64,000 bases of DNA from GCA-2720975 sp964467985 (GTDB lineage: Bacteria > Planctomycetota > UBA1135 > GCA-002686595): assembly GCA_964467985.1 (NCBI GenBank), contig CAYXTP010000002.1, forward strand, positions 1-64,000, given 5' to 3'. The notes beneath the pieces are model-generated. The model saw only the letters and a program-made list of their open reading frames with translations, was not told the origin of the DNA and searched no databases. Each line of letters begins with the position of its first letter. Position 1 is the first letter of the stretch. Below, piece by piece: positions 26,519-35,441 of the stretch. The translations under genes and the position numbers were made by a program.

Positions 26519-27501
26519 ACGCTCAAGGTCTCCAGGTTGCCCGACGGGCTCGGGGCATGCGGTGCCAGATCCGGGGCCAGGAGCCAAACCAGGATGGATT
26601 TCTGGACGTGCAAGCGGTTCTCGGCGATGTCGAAGACAATCGAGTGGTCCGAGTCGATCACTCCTGCGCTGACCTCCTGTCCGCGGTGCGCGGGCAAGCA
26701 GTGCATGAACAGGGCCTGGTCGCTGTGGGCCAGCAGGGTTTCGTTCACCTGGTACTCGGCGAAGATGGCGCTGCGCTCTTCGGTTTCGTCTTCTTGTCCC
26801 ATGGAGGCCCAAACGTCGGTGTACACAGCTTCAGCCCCCTGCATGGCTTGCACGGGATCATTGCCGCAAGTGATCTTGGAACCCGACACGGCGGCAGCGG
26901 CCAGGCACTCATTCATGACCTTCAGGTTGGGCTCGTAACCCTCAGGAGTGCAGACCGTGATGTGCGCGCCGAGGATCGATGCTACATGCATCAGGGAGTG
27001 GCAGGTGTTGTTGCCATCGCCCACGTAGGTGATGTGCCGACCACGCACGGATCCCCACGTTTCCCAGAGGGTGAAGAAATCGGTTAGCGCCTGGCAGGGG
27101 TGCAAGAAGTCGGAGAGACCATTGATCACGGGGATCTGGGCGTGCTTGGCCAGTTCGGTGACGGCTCGGTGCTTGTAGGTCCGCGCGACGATGGCGTGCA
27201 CCCAACGCTCCAGGTTCTTGGCCATGTCGGGAACGGATTCGCGACTGCCCAAGCGCGCGCTGCTGTGGTCCAGGAAAATGGCACTACCGCCCAGGTCCTG
27301 CATGCCGATGTCGAATGTGAAGCGTGTGCGCAGACTCTCCTTCTCAAACACCATGGCCAGTCGCTTGCCCGCCAACAGGTCGGTGTAGCGATCGCGCTGC
27401 GCCTTGAGGGCAGCGGCCGTGGAGAAGATCTTCAAGATGTCGTCGTGGTCCAGGTGGGCCACGCTGACCAGGTCCTTATGGGGAAAGCTCTGAGTGCTCA
27501 C
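26515..27501 (-). CDS. argF: Ornithine carbamoyltransferase
   Basis: The protein has 328 residues. It makes citrulline from ornithine and carbamoyl phosphate. The carbamoyl-phosphate loop is a slightly unusual ESLRTRF (most members have SxRTR). HPCQALTDF and the ornithine-binding FMHCLPAHRGQEV and WASMGQE motifs are intact. These point to ornithine, rather than acetylornithine, as substrate. The start is GTG, and GTGA overlaps the argD stop. A Pro/Ser-containing tail of about 15 residues follows the last helix. Confidence 0.95.
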   Translation of the reverse strand: MSTQSFPHKDLVSVAHLDHDDILKIFSTAAALKAQRDRYTDLLAGKRLAMVFEKESLRTRFTFDIGMQDLGGSAIFLDHSSARLGSRESVPDMAKNLERWVHAIVARTYKHRAVTELAKHAQIPVINGLSDFLHPCQALTDFFTLWETWGSVRGRHITYVGDGNNTCHSLMHVASILGAHITVCTPEGYEPNLKVMNECLAAAAVSGSKITCGNDPVQAMQGAEAVYTDVWASMGQEDETEERSAIFAEYQVNETLLAHSDQALFMHCLPAHRGQEVSAGVIDSDHSIVFDIAENRLHVQKSILVWLLAPDLAPHAPSPSGNLETLSV

Positions 27502-28691
27502 GAGATTGGGTGAAGGGTTTGGGGTTGCGGAAGGGTGGAGAGGACCTCGTCCAGGGTCTCGAGGGCCCGGCCGAGTTGATGGGGAGTCAAGACGTAGGGC
27601 GGCAGGAAGCGCAGCACATCCCCGGCTGCGGTCCCGGCGAGGAATCCGAGATCGGCCAGGGCCGATTGCACGGCTTGCGCTTGGCCCGGCAAGTGCAGCC
27701 CCTGCATCCAGCCCCTGCCGCGACGCTCCCGGGCAGCCGGATGGCGTTCGACCAAGTCGTCGAGGCCCGCTGTCAAACGCTGCGCCTTGGGTCCCAGCCG
27801 CTCGAGCAGGCCGCCCGAGGTGAGTTCATCCAGCACCACGGAAGCGGCAGCCATGACCAGTGGACCGCCACCAAAGGTGGAGCCGTGGTCCCCCGCAGTG
27901 AGCGTGTCGCTGAGTGAGTGGCAAGCCAAGGTGGCGCCCACACTCAATCCGCCAGCCAGGGGTTTGGCGAGGGTGATTACATCGGGCTTCACGCCGGCGG
28001 CGTCGAATGCCACAAAGGGCCCCGTGCGCCCGAGGCCGCATTGCACCTCATCGCTGATGAGCACGGTTCCGTTCGCGTCGCACAGTTCCCGCGCGCACTG
28101 CAAGAAGCTTGCATCCAAGACGTGCAAACCGCCCTCTCCCTGTACGGGCTCCACGATCAAGCCCGCCGGTGGGGCCTGGGCGAAGGCCGCCTGCAGGGCA
28201 TCGACGTCGTTGCGTGGAACGAACGCCGCTTGCAGCGTGGGTGCAAAAGGCGCCCGGTAAACGGGATTGGAAGTCACCGACAAGCTGCCCAAGCTGCGAC
28301 CGTGGAAGCTGTCCTCGATAGCGAGGAAGTGCGTCCGCTGAGCGTGCCCAGCTTGTGCACAGGCCTTGCGCGCTAGCTTCAACGCGCATTCCACGGCCTC
28401 GGTGCCGCTGTTGCTGAAGAACACACTGCCCATGCCCGTCCATTCGCATAGGCGCTGAGCGAGGGTCTCCGCTGCGGCTTGGGGATACAGGTTGGATGTG
28501 TGCACCAACTGGCCGACCTGGGCTTGCACGGTCGCGACCCAACTCGGGTGAGAGTGGCCGAGCACCGTCACTCCGAGGCCCGAGAGCAGGTCGACCCACT
28601 CGCGTCCGTGCTCATCGAACAACGACGCACCCTGGCCGCGAACAAACTGCGGACCGCCGGGCCGGTAGGTGGGCATGAGCGAGCTAGTCAT
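27498..28691 (-). CDS. argD: Acetylornithine aminotransferase
   Basis: The protein has 397 residues. This PLP enzyme converts N-acetylglutamate semialdehyde to N-acetylornithine. Class III motifs are visible: FFSNSGTEAVECALKLAR, then LISDEVQCGLGRTG, and the PLP lysine in VITLAKPLAGGLSVG. The start MTSSLMPTYRPGGPQFV is family-like; it overlaps the argB end by 8 nt. The stop overlaps argF's GTG. It could also act on succinyldiaminopimelate, as ArgD does in some bacteria. Confidence 0.96.
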   Translation of the reverse strand: MTSSLMPTYRPGGPQFVRGQGASLFDEHGREWVDLLSGLGVTVLGHSHPSWVATVQAQVGQLVHTSNLYPQAAAETLAQRLCEWTGMGSVFFSNSGTEAVECALKLARKACAQAGHAQRTHFLAIEDSFHGRSLGSLSVTSNPVYRAPFAPTLQAAFVPRNDVDALQAAFAQAPPAGLIVEPVQGEGGLHVLDASFLQCARELCDANGTVLISDEVQCGLGRTGPFVAFDAAGVKPDVITLAKPLAGGLSVGATLACHSLSDTLTAGDHGSTFGGGPLVMAAASVVLDELTSGGLLERLGPKAQRLTAGLDDLVERHPAARERRGRGWMQGLHLPGQAQAVQSALADLGFLAGTAAGDVLRFLPPYVLTPHQLGRALETLDEVLSTLPQPQTLHPIS

Positions 28692-29511
28692 GGGCCATGA
28701 CCCTCTGGCTGCCCAGGCTCGTGCCGCACTTCTGCTCCAGCAGGTGGTGGTAGGACTGCCCGCCATGGGCGGGAGAAGCGATGCGCACTTGGGCGTCAGG
28801 TAGGGCGTCGGCCGCGCTGAGGGCGGAGTGGATCTTGGGCAACATGCCTGCGCCCAGGGTCCCCTGCGCGCGCAGGGCCCGGGCGCCCTGGCGGTCCAGG
28901 TGGGGCAGGCATTGGCCGTCCGAGTCGAGCACGCCTTGTACGTCCGTCAGAAAGAGCAGGGCATCGGCGTTCAGGGCCTGAGCGATGGGCCCGGCTGCTT
29001 CGTCGGCGTTGATGTTGTGCAGAGGGACCCCGGGACGATCGTGCTGCGGCGCAAGTGGCGCGATGGGAGCGATGAGGGGCACGCGGCCCTGTGCGAGCAG
29101 GTCATCGAGCAGACCCGTGTTCACGTGTTGCACCCGCCCGACGAAACCCAACTCGCCGCCGCGTGCCACCCGTGCGCTCAGTAGCTTTGCGTCCGCGCCG
29201 CAAAGGGACACAGCTTCACAGCCCTGTCTTCCGAGCGCAGCCGCCAGCCCCTTTCCTTGGGTTCCCGCAAGCACAGCAAGAGCCACCTCGGCCGTCGCCG
29301 CGTCCGTGACCCGCAGGCCATCGACCTTGCGCTCCTTGAGACCCAAGGCCTGGGCCAAGGACGCGATCGCTGACCCCCCGCCGTGGACGACCACGACCTT
29401 GAACCCCGCGCGTTGAGTCGCGGCGATGGATGCAGCTGTGCCCTCCAGCGCCGCGCCGGATTGCAGCAGGGCTCCGCCGACCTTGATGACTAGGAGGGGG
29501 GCCGTCTTCAT
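28684..29511 (-). CDS. argB: Acetylglutamate kinase
   Basis: The protein has 275 residues. ArgB phosphorylates N-acetylglutamate. Amino-acid kinase motifs are clear: VIKVGGALL at the start, VVVVHGGGSAI, LRVTDAATAEVA, INADEAAGPIAQAL, LFLTDVQGVLD and a late GAGMLPKIHSA. It lacks the N-terminal helix found in arginine-inhibited, hexameric ArgB, which hints at weak or no feedback inhibition (inference). The ATG overlaps the argC stop (ATGA). Confidence 0.96.
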   Translation of the reverse strand: MKTAPLLVIKVGGALLQSGAALEGTAASIAATQRAGFKVVVVHGGGSAIASLAQALGLKERKVDGLRVTDAATAEVALAVLAGTQGKGLAAALGRQGCEAVSLCGADAKLLSARVARGGELGFVGRVQHVNTGLLDDLLAQGRVPLIAPIAPLAPQHDRPGVPLHNINADEAAGPIAQALNADALLFLTDVQGVLDSDGQCLPHLDRQGARALRAQGTLGAGMLPKIHSALSAADALPDAQVRIASPAHGGQSYHHLLEQKCGTSLGSQRVMAHD

Positions 29512-30533
29512 GCCGTGACCCCCGTGGCCGCGGCCATTGAGGGTCCTGCGGGCAGGCCTAGGGTTTCTTCCAGACCGAGCATCAGGTTGGCGTTCTGCAG
29601 GGCTTGGCCAGCGGCCCCCTTGAGCAGGTTGTCGAGGGCGCTGGTGATGACCACAACGGGGCCTGCGGCATGCACAGCCATGTGGCAGCGGTTCGTGTGA
29701 ACCACATCCCGCAGTGCCGGCGTGCCCTGCTCCAGGACTCGGACGAAGGGCTCCTCGCCGTAGGCGTCTTGCAGGCAGGCCTGAAACTGCTCCGCACTGT
29801 CTTGCAAGGAGTGTCCCGCTCGTGGCGTCAGGTACAGAGTGCTGAGGATGCCTCGCAAGCAGGGCAGCAGGTGCGCCACGAACACGAGATTGCCGATACC
29901 GGCCTGCTGTTCGATTTCCGGCGCGTGGCGATGGGTGCCGACGTTGTAAGCGCGGAAATTATCGTGCACGTTGCCGAAGTGAGTGGCGGCGCTGGGGGCC
30001 TTGCCCGCGCCGGAGACCCCGCTCTTGGAGTCGGCGACGACCGCTGCGCTCGGCTCAAGCAGGTTGGCCTGCAAGAGAGGCAGGAGCGGCAACAGGATGG
30101 ACGTGGGGTAACACCCGGGGTTGGCGACGAGTCGCGTGTGGGGCAGCGCGAAACGCGCGTGCTCGGTCAAACCGTAGGTGGCTTGGGGCAGGAGTTCGGG
30201 AGCTGGGTGGGGTAGGCCGTAGATCTGGGCATAGTCCTCAGCGTCGTTGAGTCGCAGGTCCGCGGAGAGGTCCACTACAGCGCAGCCCGCGTCCAACGCT
30301 TGGCGCGCGAGGTTTGCGGACTTGCCGTGGGGGGTACAAAGGAAGACGACGTCGGCGGCACCGAATTGACCCGGTTGAAGCGCTGTCTGGCCATTCGTAG
30401 GGACCCACTCAGGATCGTCCTGATCACGCGCGGACATGGCATGCGATAACTCGAGCTCCGGATGGCTCTCGAGCAGCGCGCACAGCTCGCGGCCCGCGTA
30501 GCCGCTACTTCCCACGACGATTGCGCGCTTCAC
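29508..30533 (-). CDS. argC: N-acetyl-gamma-glutamyl-phosphate reductase
   Basis: The protein has 341 residues from the GTG that overlaps the argR stop (GTGA). This start gives MKRAIVVGSSGYAGREL, the usual ArgC opening; an in-frame GTG six codons earlier (30551) would lie within argR. ArgC reduces acetylglutamyl phosphate with NADPH. The catalytic Cys is in VANPGCYPTSILLPLLPL. LCTPHGKSANLA and the C-terminal RCHMAVHA and NLLKGAAGQALQN segments fit the family. Confidence 0.96.
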   Translation of the reverse strand: MKRAIVVGSSGYAGRELCALLESHPELELSHAMSARDQDDPEWVPTNGQTALQPGQFGAADVVFLCTPHGKSANLARQALDAGCAVVDLSADLRLNDAEDYAQIYGLPHPAPELLPQATYGLTEHARFALPHTRLVANPGCYPTSILLPLLPLLQANLLEPSAAVVADSKSGVSGAGKAPSAATHFGNVHDNFRAYNVGTHRHAPEIEQQAGIGNLVFVAHLLPCLRGILSTLYLTPRAGHSLQDSAEQFQACLQDAYGEEPFVRVLEQGTPALRDVVHTNRCHMAVHAAGPVVVITSALDNLLKGAAGQALQNANLMLGLEETLGLPAGPSMAAATGVTA

Positions 30534-30985
30534 CGCAAGTCCTCCAACCACTGCACCAGCCGTGCGGCACCCGCCGTATCCGGTGAGATCAACAGGATGG
30601 TGTCGTCGCCAGCAAGGCTCCCGAGCAAATCGTGGTGACCTGCTGCATCGAGAGCGAGGGCCAGGGGTTGGGCCCCGCCGGGTGGGGTGCGCAGAACCAC
30701 TTGGTTCTGGGCCGTTGCCACCGTGGACAAGTACTGCCTGACGGCCTGCAGCAGCCGGGCGCCAGCGTCTTGCGTGACGGATCCGGAGGCTGGGGCAAGC
30801 ACGTAGCCCGCCGGACCCTTGACGACCCCCAGGTCCCGTAGGTCCCGGGAGAGGGTGGCTTGGGTCGCAGCCTGTCCGCGAGCGTCCAACAAGGAGGCTA
30901 GTTCGGCATGATTATGCACATTCTTCGCCTGGAGAAGCTCCAATATGGCCTTGCGTCGCTCTTGTTTGATTGTGGAAGGGCTCAT
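30530..30985 (-). CDS. argR: Arginine repressor
   Basis: The protein has 151 residues. The N-terminal winged helix (about 1-70) carries HAELASLLDARG and the recognition part ATQATLSRDLRDLGVVK. The C-terminal oligomerisation and arginine-binding half has LLGSLAGDDTILLI, the usual G(T/S)xAGDDT motif. It heads the arg operon, so it likely controls its own transcription together with the biosynthetic genes. ARG-box-like sequences overlap the -10 element upstream. The ATG lacks an obvious Shine-Dalgarno sequence; a longer frame to 31363 is non-coding. Confidence 0.95.
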   Translation of the reverse strand: MSPSTIKQERRKAILELLQAKNVHNHAELASLLDARGQAATQATLSRDLRDLGVVKGPAGYVLAPASGSVTQDAGARLLQAVRQYLSTVATAQNQVVLRTPPGGAQPLALALDAAGHHDLLGSLAGDDTILLISPDTAGAARLVQWLEDLR

Positions 30986-30987
30986 CT

Positions 30988-31041
30988 GGTTGAAATATGC
31001 GCAGAGAATGAATAAATATGCTGAGCCAACCGTGCCGTCAA
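30988..31041 (-). promoter_or_regulatory. arg operon promoter with two ARG-box-like operators
   Basis: On the minus strand a -35 TTGACG (31036-31041) and a -10 TATTTA (31013-31018) are 17 bp apart. An ARG-box-like site, AGCATATTTATTCA (31009-31022), matches TGAATwwwwATTCA at 12 of 14 positions and covers the -10. A weaker copy, CGCATATTTCAACC (30988-31001), is centred exactly 21 bp downstream, the usual spacing of paired ArgR boxes. This supports repression of the operon by ArgR with arginine. Confidence 0.6.
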
Positions 31042-31112
31042 GCCCCTGAGTGTCAAAAGCGGTGGGGGGCCAGCCCGTTGGGCGAGCGGGCATCTGGGGG
31101 CATACTGGGACC

Positions 31113-31709
31113 ATGCTGTCCCTCAAGCGCGCGTCGTTCCTCTGCCTCACCGCACTGCTCACCCTCGGTCGGCCCCAAGACCCCGATTCGGCTGCCTCGC
31201 CGCCCATTCGCCCGTCAGAGCCGGTGACCGTGATCGCCGTACGGCATGCGGAAAAGGGCAGCGCAGACCCCCGGGATCCGGTTCTGACCCCCGCGGGCGA
31301 GACCCGGGCCGAGGAGCTGGCTCGGCTGCTCTCGGGTGCGGGGGTCACGCACCTGTACAGCACCGACTACCGGCGCACGCGTCAGACCCTGGCTCCCATG
31401 GCCACAGCACTGGAATTGGAGGTCGAGTCCTATTCGCCCAGAGACCTCAAGGCTTTTGCCGCTCAACTGGCCCGATTGGCTCCGGGTTCCGTGGCCGTGG
31501 TCAGTGGGCACTCCAACACCACCCCCGGTCTGGTTCAGGCTCTGGGGGGACGTATCGAGGGCGTCGAGATCGTTCGCGGGACTCCCATGTTGGGCGACGC
31601 GGAGTACGACCGCCTGTTTGTCACGGTCCTCACGCCCGCCAGCAAGGACTCTGGCCCCGGTGCCAAGACCCTCGAACTGCGCTACGGCGAGCCTTCAGAA
31701 CCCAAGTAG
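31113..31709 (+). CDS. Exported histidine phosphatase family protein
   Basis: The protein has 198 residues. A short signal peptide (MLSLKRASFLCLTALLTLG) is followed by a histidine phosphatase (phosphoglycerate mutase-like) domain. The phosphate-accepting His lies in VIAVRHAEKG, then STDYRRTRQT and SGHSNTTPGL supply the other catalytic residues. The RHAEKG variant and small size resemble SixA-like or exported broad-specificity phosphatases; the substrate is unknown. The gene is divergent from argR across about 130 nt. A start at 31050 would hide the signal peptide. Confidence 0.85.
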   Translation: MLSLKRASFLCLTALLTLGRPQDPDSAASPPIRPSEPVTVIAVRHAEKGSADPRDPVLTPAGETRAEELARLLSGAGVTHLYSTDYRRTRQTLAPMATALELEVESYSPRDLKAFAAQLARLAPGSVAVVSGHSNTTPGLVQALGGRIEGVEIVRGTPMLGDAEYDRLFVTVLTPASKDSGPGAKTLELRYGEPSEPK

Positions 31710-31730
31710 TCTTCTTGGGATCGGCTCGAG

Positions 31731-32771
31731 TTAGTCCTTGGCACCGAGGAGATCCGAGGCCGAGAGGGCATCCTTGCAGCGTCGCATGAGGGCGTAGGCC
31801 TGGCGGATATCCGGGTGGTCAAAGGGCAGCTGCGCGGAGAGTTTGAGGAAACTCTGCAGGGTGTCGGACGCCCTCTGATACTGGGCCAGGTCGTAGTAGA
31901 TCTGCGCTCGGCGGCTGTAGGCCTGGGCCAATTCGGGATCGATGGAGATCACGGATCCCAGTTCATCGACCGCCTCTTGCAGCCTGCCCTGACGCCGCAG
32001 GATCGAGCTGACGTGCAAGTGCGCCTTGATGATCATGTCGTTGTTGCGCTTGATGGCGGCACGTAGATCGCGTTCGCGCGTGGCGGCGAGCGAGGCATCC
32101 TCCAATTCCAGGCGCCGGATGCGGGAGGAGCTCTCGAGCACCTCGATCAACTTGCCGCTCCATTCCATGCTCTCGGCTTCCTCACCCAACAGAGCGCAGA
32201 CGCGCACCAGGCCGCCAATGGCTCCCATCTCGCCCAACTGGATCTCCAACGTGGCCTTGTAGTTGTCCTTGGCCTCGGCCCAGGCGGTCAGGGCATTTGC
32301 GGACAGCTCATTGGCCCGGGCCGTCGGGTCCAGCGACTCGGTGGAACGCTCACCGCTGCGGATGGCCTCAGCGGCCTCATCGTAGACCACGCCCATACGC
32401 TCCAACGCCTTGGCCAGGCCCAGACGCACGCGGAAGTCGTGTTGTGCGGGGTGATCGCGGAAAATGGCCTCGGCCATCTGGATGTCTGGCGTCGTTCCGC
32501 GTAGCTGGTGAATGTCCCCAAGCAAGAGCAGCAGGCGTTCGTTTCTCGGGTCCACACCCAGACCGAATTGAACCTGCTGTTGCGCGCGGTCCAGGTCGCC
32601 TTTGGCGAAGTACCCAAGGGCTCCCTCGAGGTACAAGCCCAGCCTCTGTTCGCTAGTCAATTCAGCCGGTTCGTCAGAATTGCAGGCTCCGAGCAGGGGC
32701 AGACCACAGAGGAGGATGAGGCACGTCTTCACGAGAAACGTGTCGCTGTCGCGGAGGGGGAGGAAACGCAT
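31731..32771 (-). CDS. TPR-repeat lipoprotein
   Basis: The protein has 346 residues. Its signal ends in the lipobox LLGAC, so the mature protein is probably lipid-anchored. TPR units are visible at about 48-80 (LEGALGYFAKGDLDRAQQQVQFGLGVDP), near 255-290 (AHLHVSSILRRQGRLQEAVDELGSVISIDP) and 290-325 (LAQAYSRRAQIYYDLAQYQRAS). It likely mediates protein contacts in the envelope. An internal GTG at codon 15 would give a shorter, more standard signal, so the start is uncertain. It is convergent with the histidine phosphatase gene. Confidence 0.85.
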   Translation of the reverse strand: MRFLPLRDSDTFLVKTCLILLCGLPLLGACNSDEPAELTSEQRLGLYLEGALGYFAKGDLDRAQQQVQFGLGVDPRNERLLLLLGDIHQLRGTTPDIQMAEAIFRDHPAQHDFRVRLGLAKALERMGVVYDEAAEAIRSGERSTESLDPTARANELSANALTAWAEAKDNYKATLEIQLGEMGAIGGLVRVCALLGEEAESMEWSGKLIEVLESSSRIRRLELEDASLAATRERDLRAAIKRNNDMIIKAHLHVSSILRRQGRLQEAVDELGSVISIDPELAQAYSRRAQIYYDLAQYQRASDTLQSFLKLSAQLPFDHPDIRQAYALMRRCKDALSASDLLGAKD

Positions 32772-32838
32772 GGGGGCAGTGTAGTCGATGGTGGGGCGGG
32801 CAGCCGATTGCGGCCGCTCCGCCTAAGGAAGAGGGCCT

Positions 32839-34413
32839 CTACCCTCGCAATAGTTCGGCCAGGCGCTCTTGTTGCACGCGCACATGGAGAGTCTTGCCGC
32901 CGGAGAGGGTGACCAGCCCCGGCTTGGCCCCGCGGGGTTTGTGGACCTGTTTGACCGGGGCCAGATGGACCGAGGCCTTGCCAGTCGCACGCGCTGGGGA
33001 GAAGTGAACGGCCAACATGGCGGCTTCCAGCACGGCCTGCTGAGGTGCTTCCTGTCCACGTTCCAGGCGCAGCACCACATGGGATCCGGGGCAATCGGCT
33101 GTGTGCAACCAGAGATCGTTGCCACGGGCGTGGCGGAAGGTGAGGTCGTCGTTGTCCTTGGCCGTGCGACCCACGCGCGCTTCGAGGTCCGCATGCACGC
33201 GGTAGGAGCGATAGGGCACGCGCCTGGCCGGGGCACTGCGTTTGCGCGCGTCGGGTTCCTGGGGTTCTTGCAGCAGGCCGTCGGCAACCGCCTGGGCGTC
33301 GAGAGCTGCGGGATCTCGATCGGGATCTTCGGCGGCCAGCAGCAGGGCTTCCAGTTGCTCGACCCTTAGTGCGGCCCGTTGCAGTTCGCGTTCGAGGGAT
33401 TCGATACCGCGCAGCAGTTTCTTGTGTCGATCAAAGTAGCGCTGGACGTTTTCGGACGGTTGCCGCCTAGGGTCCAACTCAATCGTTCGCAGAGGAGCCC
33501 CGTCGCTGAACCAATCGGGTACGTCCACGCTCGCCTGCCCGCGCTTCAAGCTGCCGACCACCGATTTCAGCAGCTCACCATCTTGTTGAACGCGCTCCGC
33601 ACCCTCCACGGCGGTAGCGCGCTTGTTCAGTCCCTTGACCAGGCCACGGGCGCGAGAGAGTTTGCGCTGGGCTCGAGCGAGCAATTTCTTGCGCAGGCTC
33701 TCCTGGCGATTCACGAGGGCTGCTCCGCCCAACGCGCACTCAACCCTCCACGAGAGGGGCGCGCGGTCCTTCACGGGACCTGGGGGGGGCGCCGTGGGCT
33801 CGGAGAACTGCTCGATGAGGGCGGGTGTGTCCGCATTCGGTCCTCCGGCTCGACCACCCGGAGGCGTCCAGGCCTGACCCACACTGAAGCGCGAGGAGCC
33901 CGTCTTGCGCGGCGAGGCCGCGACCAGAACGGAGAGGATCTCGTCGTCGGGGCCCACCAACATCATGTTGGAGTGGCGACCGACAAGCTCGGCCATGAGG
34001 GCCCGCCGTCGTCCCGAGGCCGTGGACCCGAACTCCAGCCGCACGATCCTGTCCCCCTGGACCTGTTCCAGGCGGCGCAGGGTGGCCCCGGCGAGTTCTT
34101 CGTTCAGGAGCTTGAAGAAGGGCCCCTCAGGCCCAGCGTGCGAGAGGACGCGGTCCTGCTGCAGGTGCAGGCGGGCATTCTCGGCTCCTGCGCTGAGACG
34201 CAGGCGCAGGATGGGCGGGCCGTCCGGGCTTGCAGGCGGCTCGAGGATCAACAGCAGATCGCGGGGGGGCAGAGCCTGGACCTCGCGCACACTGCAGCCC
34301 TTGAGCAAGGGTTGCAGCTCCGCAACCAGCTCAGCCACGTGGCCGGCCAGGAGGGACGGGGTGCTCTCAGGTCCGGATTTCAGGCCAGCTCCTCGCCCAC
34401 GTTGTAGCGCCAT
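32839..34413 (-). CDS. rqcH: NFACT family ribosome quality-control protein (RqcH-like)
   Basis: The protein has up to 524 residues. It carries the NFACT-N region with a Gly/Ser-rich body and a FPG-like part, a long helical coiled-coil arm (about 230-385), and the NFACT-R domain near 400-500 with DDLTFRHARGNDLWLHTADCPGSHVVLR. RqcH binds 50S subunits with stalled peptidyl-tRNA and adds Ala tails. The first half matches the family less clearly. The ATG overlaps the ndk end by 34 nt. A GTG at 34338 would give MAELVAELQPLLKG, closer to the usual NFACT start, and may be the true one. Confidence 0.85.
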   Translation of the reverse strand: MALQRGRGAGLKSGPESTPSLLAGHVAELVAELQPLLKGCSVREVQALPPRDLLLILEPPASPDGPPILRLRLSAGAENARLHLQQDRVLSHAGPEGPFFKLLNEELAGATLRRLEQVQGDRIVRLEFGSTASGRRRALMAELVGRHSNMMLVGPDDEILSVLVAASPRKTGSSRFSVGQAWTPPGGRAGGPNADTPALIEQFSEPTAPPPGPVKDRAPLSWRVECALGGAALVNRQESLRKKLLARAQRKLSRARGLVKGLNKRATAVEGAERVQQDGELLKSVVGSLKRGQASVDVPDWFSDGAPLRTIELDPRRQPSENVQRYFDRHKKLLRGIESLERELQRAALRVEQLEALLLAAEDPDRDPAALDAQAVADGLLQEPQEPDARKRSAPARRVPYRSYRVHADLEARVGRTAKDNDDLTFRHARGNDLWLHTADCPGSHVVLRLERGQEAPQQAVLEAAMLAVHFSPARATGKASVHLAPVKQVHKPRGAKPGLVTLSGGKTLHVRVQQERLAELLRG

Positions 34414-34850
34414 TCCAGATCGGCCGGGTCCCAGTCCACGAGCTCAGACGTCTCAGGGAACCACAGGGCGAGTTCGGTCGCAGCCGCTTCGGGGCTGTCG
34501 GAGGCGTGCACCAGGTTGTTGGAGAAGCTCATGCCGAAATCGCCCCGAATCGTGCCAGGTGCCGACTCACGGCCGTTGGTGGCACCGACCAGGGTGCGCA
34601 CCACGGAGATCGCCTGCAGGCCTTCCAGCACGAGGGCCACGACGGGGCCGGAGCCCATGTAGCTCACGAGATTGTTGAAGAAAGGGCGCTCGGAGTGCAC
34701 GGCGTAGTGCTCGCGCAGGTGTTCCTCAGGGAATTGGCGCATTTTCAAGCCGATGAGCTTGAGGCCTTTTTCTTCGAAGCGGGTGAGGATACGGCCGACG
34801 AGGCCACGCTGGGTGGTGTCGGGCTTGAGCAGGACGAGGGTGCGTTCCAC
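34380..34850 (-). CDS. ndk: Nucleoside diphosphate kinase
   Basis: The protein has 156 residues, slightly longer than the common 140. It balances NTP pools by transferring the terminal phosphate through a phospho-histidine. ERTLVLLKPDTTQRGLVG is the standard N-terminus; the active His is H115 in NNLVHASDS, and GSGPVVALVLEG and RGDFG are intact. An extra C-terminal segment (EWRYNVGEELA) lies beyond the core fold. It overlaps the start of the RqcH-like gene. The 590-nt stretch to atpZ holds a promoter candidate and a scaffold gap. Confidence 0.96.
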   Translation of the reverse strand: MERTLVLLKPDTTQRGLVGRILTRFEEKGLKLIGLKMRQFPEEHLREHYAVHSERPFFNNLVSYMGSGPVVALVLEGLQAISVVRTLVGATNGRESAPGTIRGDFGMSFSNNLVHASDSPEAAATELALWFPETSELVDWDPADLEWRYNVGEELA

Positions 34851-35038
34851 GGTGCGGGTAGGGGCAAGGGGTAGGGCGGGGAGCCGCGGGTGGGGTCCCC
34901 ATGGAGAAGGCGGCTCCAGAGGAGCCCAAAGGGGGCCCTTCCGGGCCGCTTTGCCAATCGGGCGAGCATGCTAGCCGCGTGTCCTCGGAGAGGGAACCCG
35001 AGGGGGCCCAAGCGTTCCCCAAAATCCCCGCCCGGGGA

Positions 35039-35066
35039 TTGACGAGGGGAGCCACCGCCCTACATT
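35039..35066 (+). promoter_or_regulatory. Candidate sigma-70 promoter for the ATP synthase operon
   Basis: TTGACG (35039-35044) and TACATT (35061-35066) are 16 bp apart on the plus strand. The site lies upstream of atpZ with no gene in between. If the scaffold gap is only an unmerged 55-bp overlap, the leader would be about 215 nt. The -10 is weak (4 of 6 matches), so this is tentative. Confidence 0.35.
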
Positions 35067-35271
35067 GTTCGGCCTGAAAAGCGGTTTGCACATCGTTTTG
35101 GGGCTGAGAAGTCCCCNNNNNNNNNNNNNNNNNNNNNNNNNNNNNNNNNNNNNNNNNNNNNNNNNNNNNNNNNNNNNNNNNNNNNNNNNNNNNNNNNNNN
35201 NNNNNNNNNNNNNNNNACATTGTTCGGCCTGAAAAGCGGTTTGCACATCGTTTTGGGGCTGAGAAGTCCCC
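35062..35271. repeat. 100-N scaffold gap flanked by identical 55-bp copies
   Basis: A 55-base sequence beginning ACATTGTTCGG and ending GAAGTCCCC is present at 35062-35116 and again, without a mismatch, at 35217-35271; the Ns fill 35117-35216. The exact 55-bp identity at both contig ends fits two contigs sharing a k-mer-length overlap that the scaffolder left unmerged. The true sequence probably has one copy and no gap. Nothing coding is seen in 34851-35441. Confidence 0.8.
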
Positions 35272-35441
35272 TTTGATGGCGGGCCGTTGTCAATTCGAAG
35301 CCCAGGTCAGGCCTCCTAGTGGGCTCCTTGGACCCGGCTCCCGTGTGAGCTGGAACTCAGGGGTCCGTTGCGTCGTCCGGCCGCCCTGTTCACAGTGCCC
35401 GATCACGGTCCTCACGCAGTCTTTTTCTTGCGGACCGACCC

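Noticed and set aside
30534..30551. Upstream GTG start for argC
   Set aside because: It adds six residues inside argR; the GTG at 30533 overlaps the argR stop by 4 nt like the other junctions and gives the usual ArgC N-terminus.
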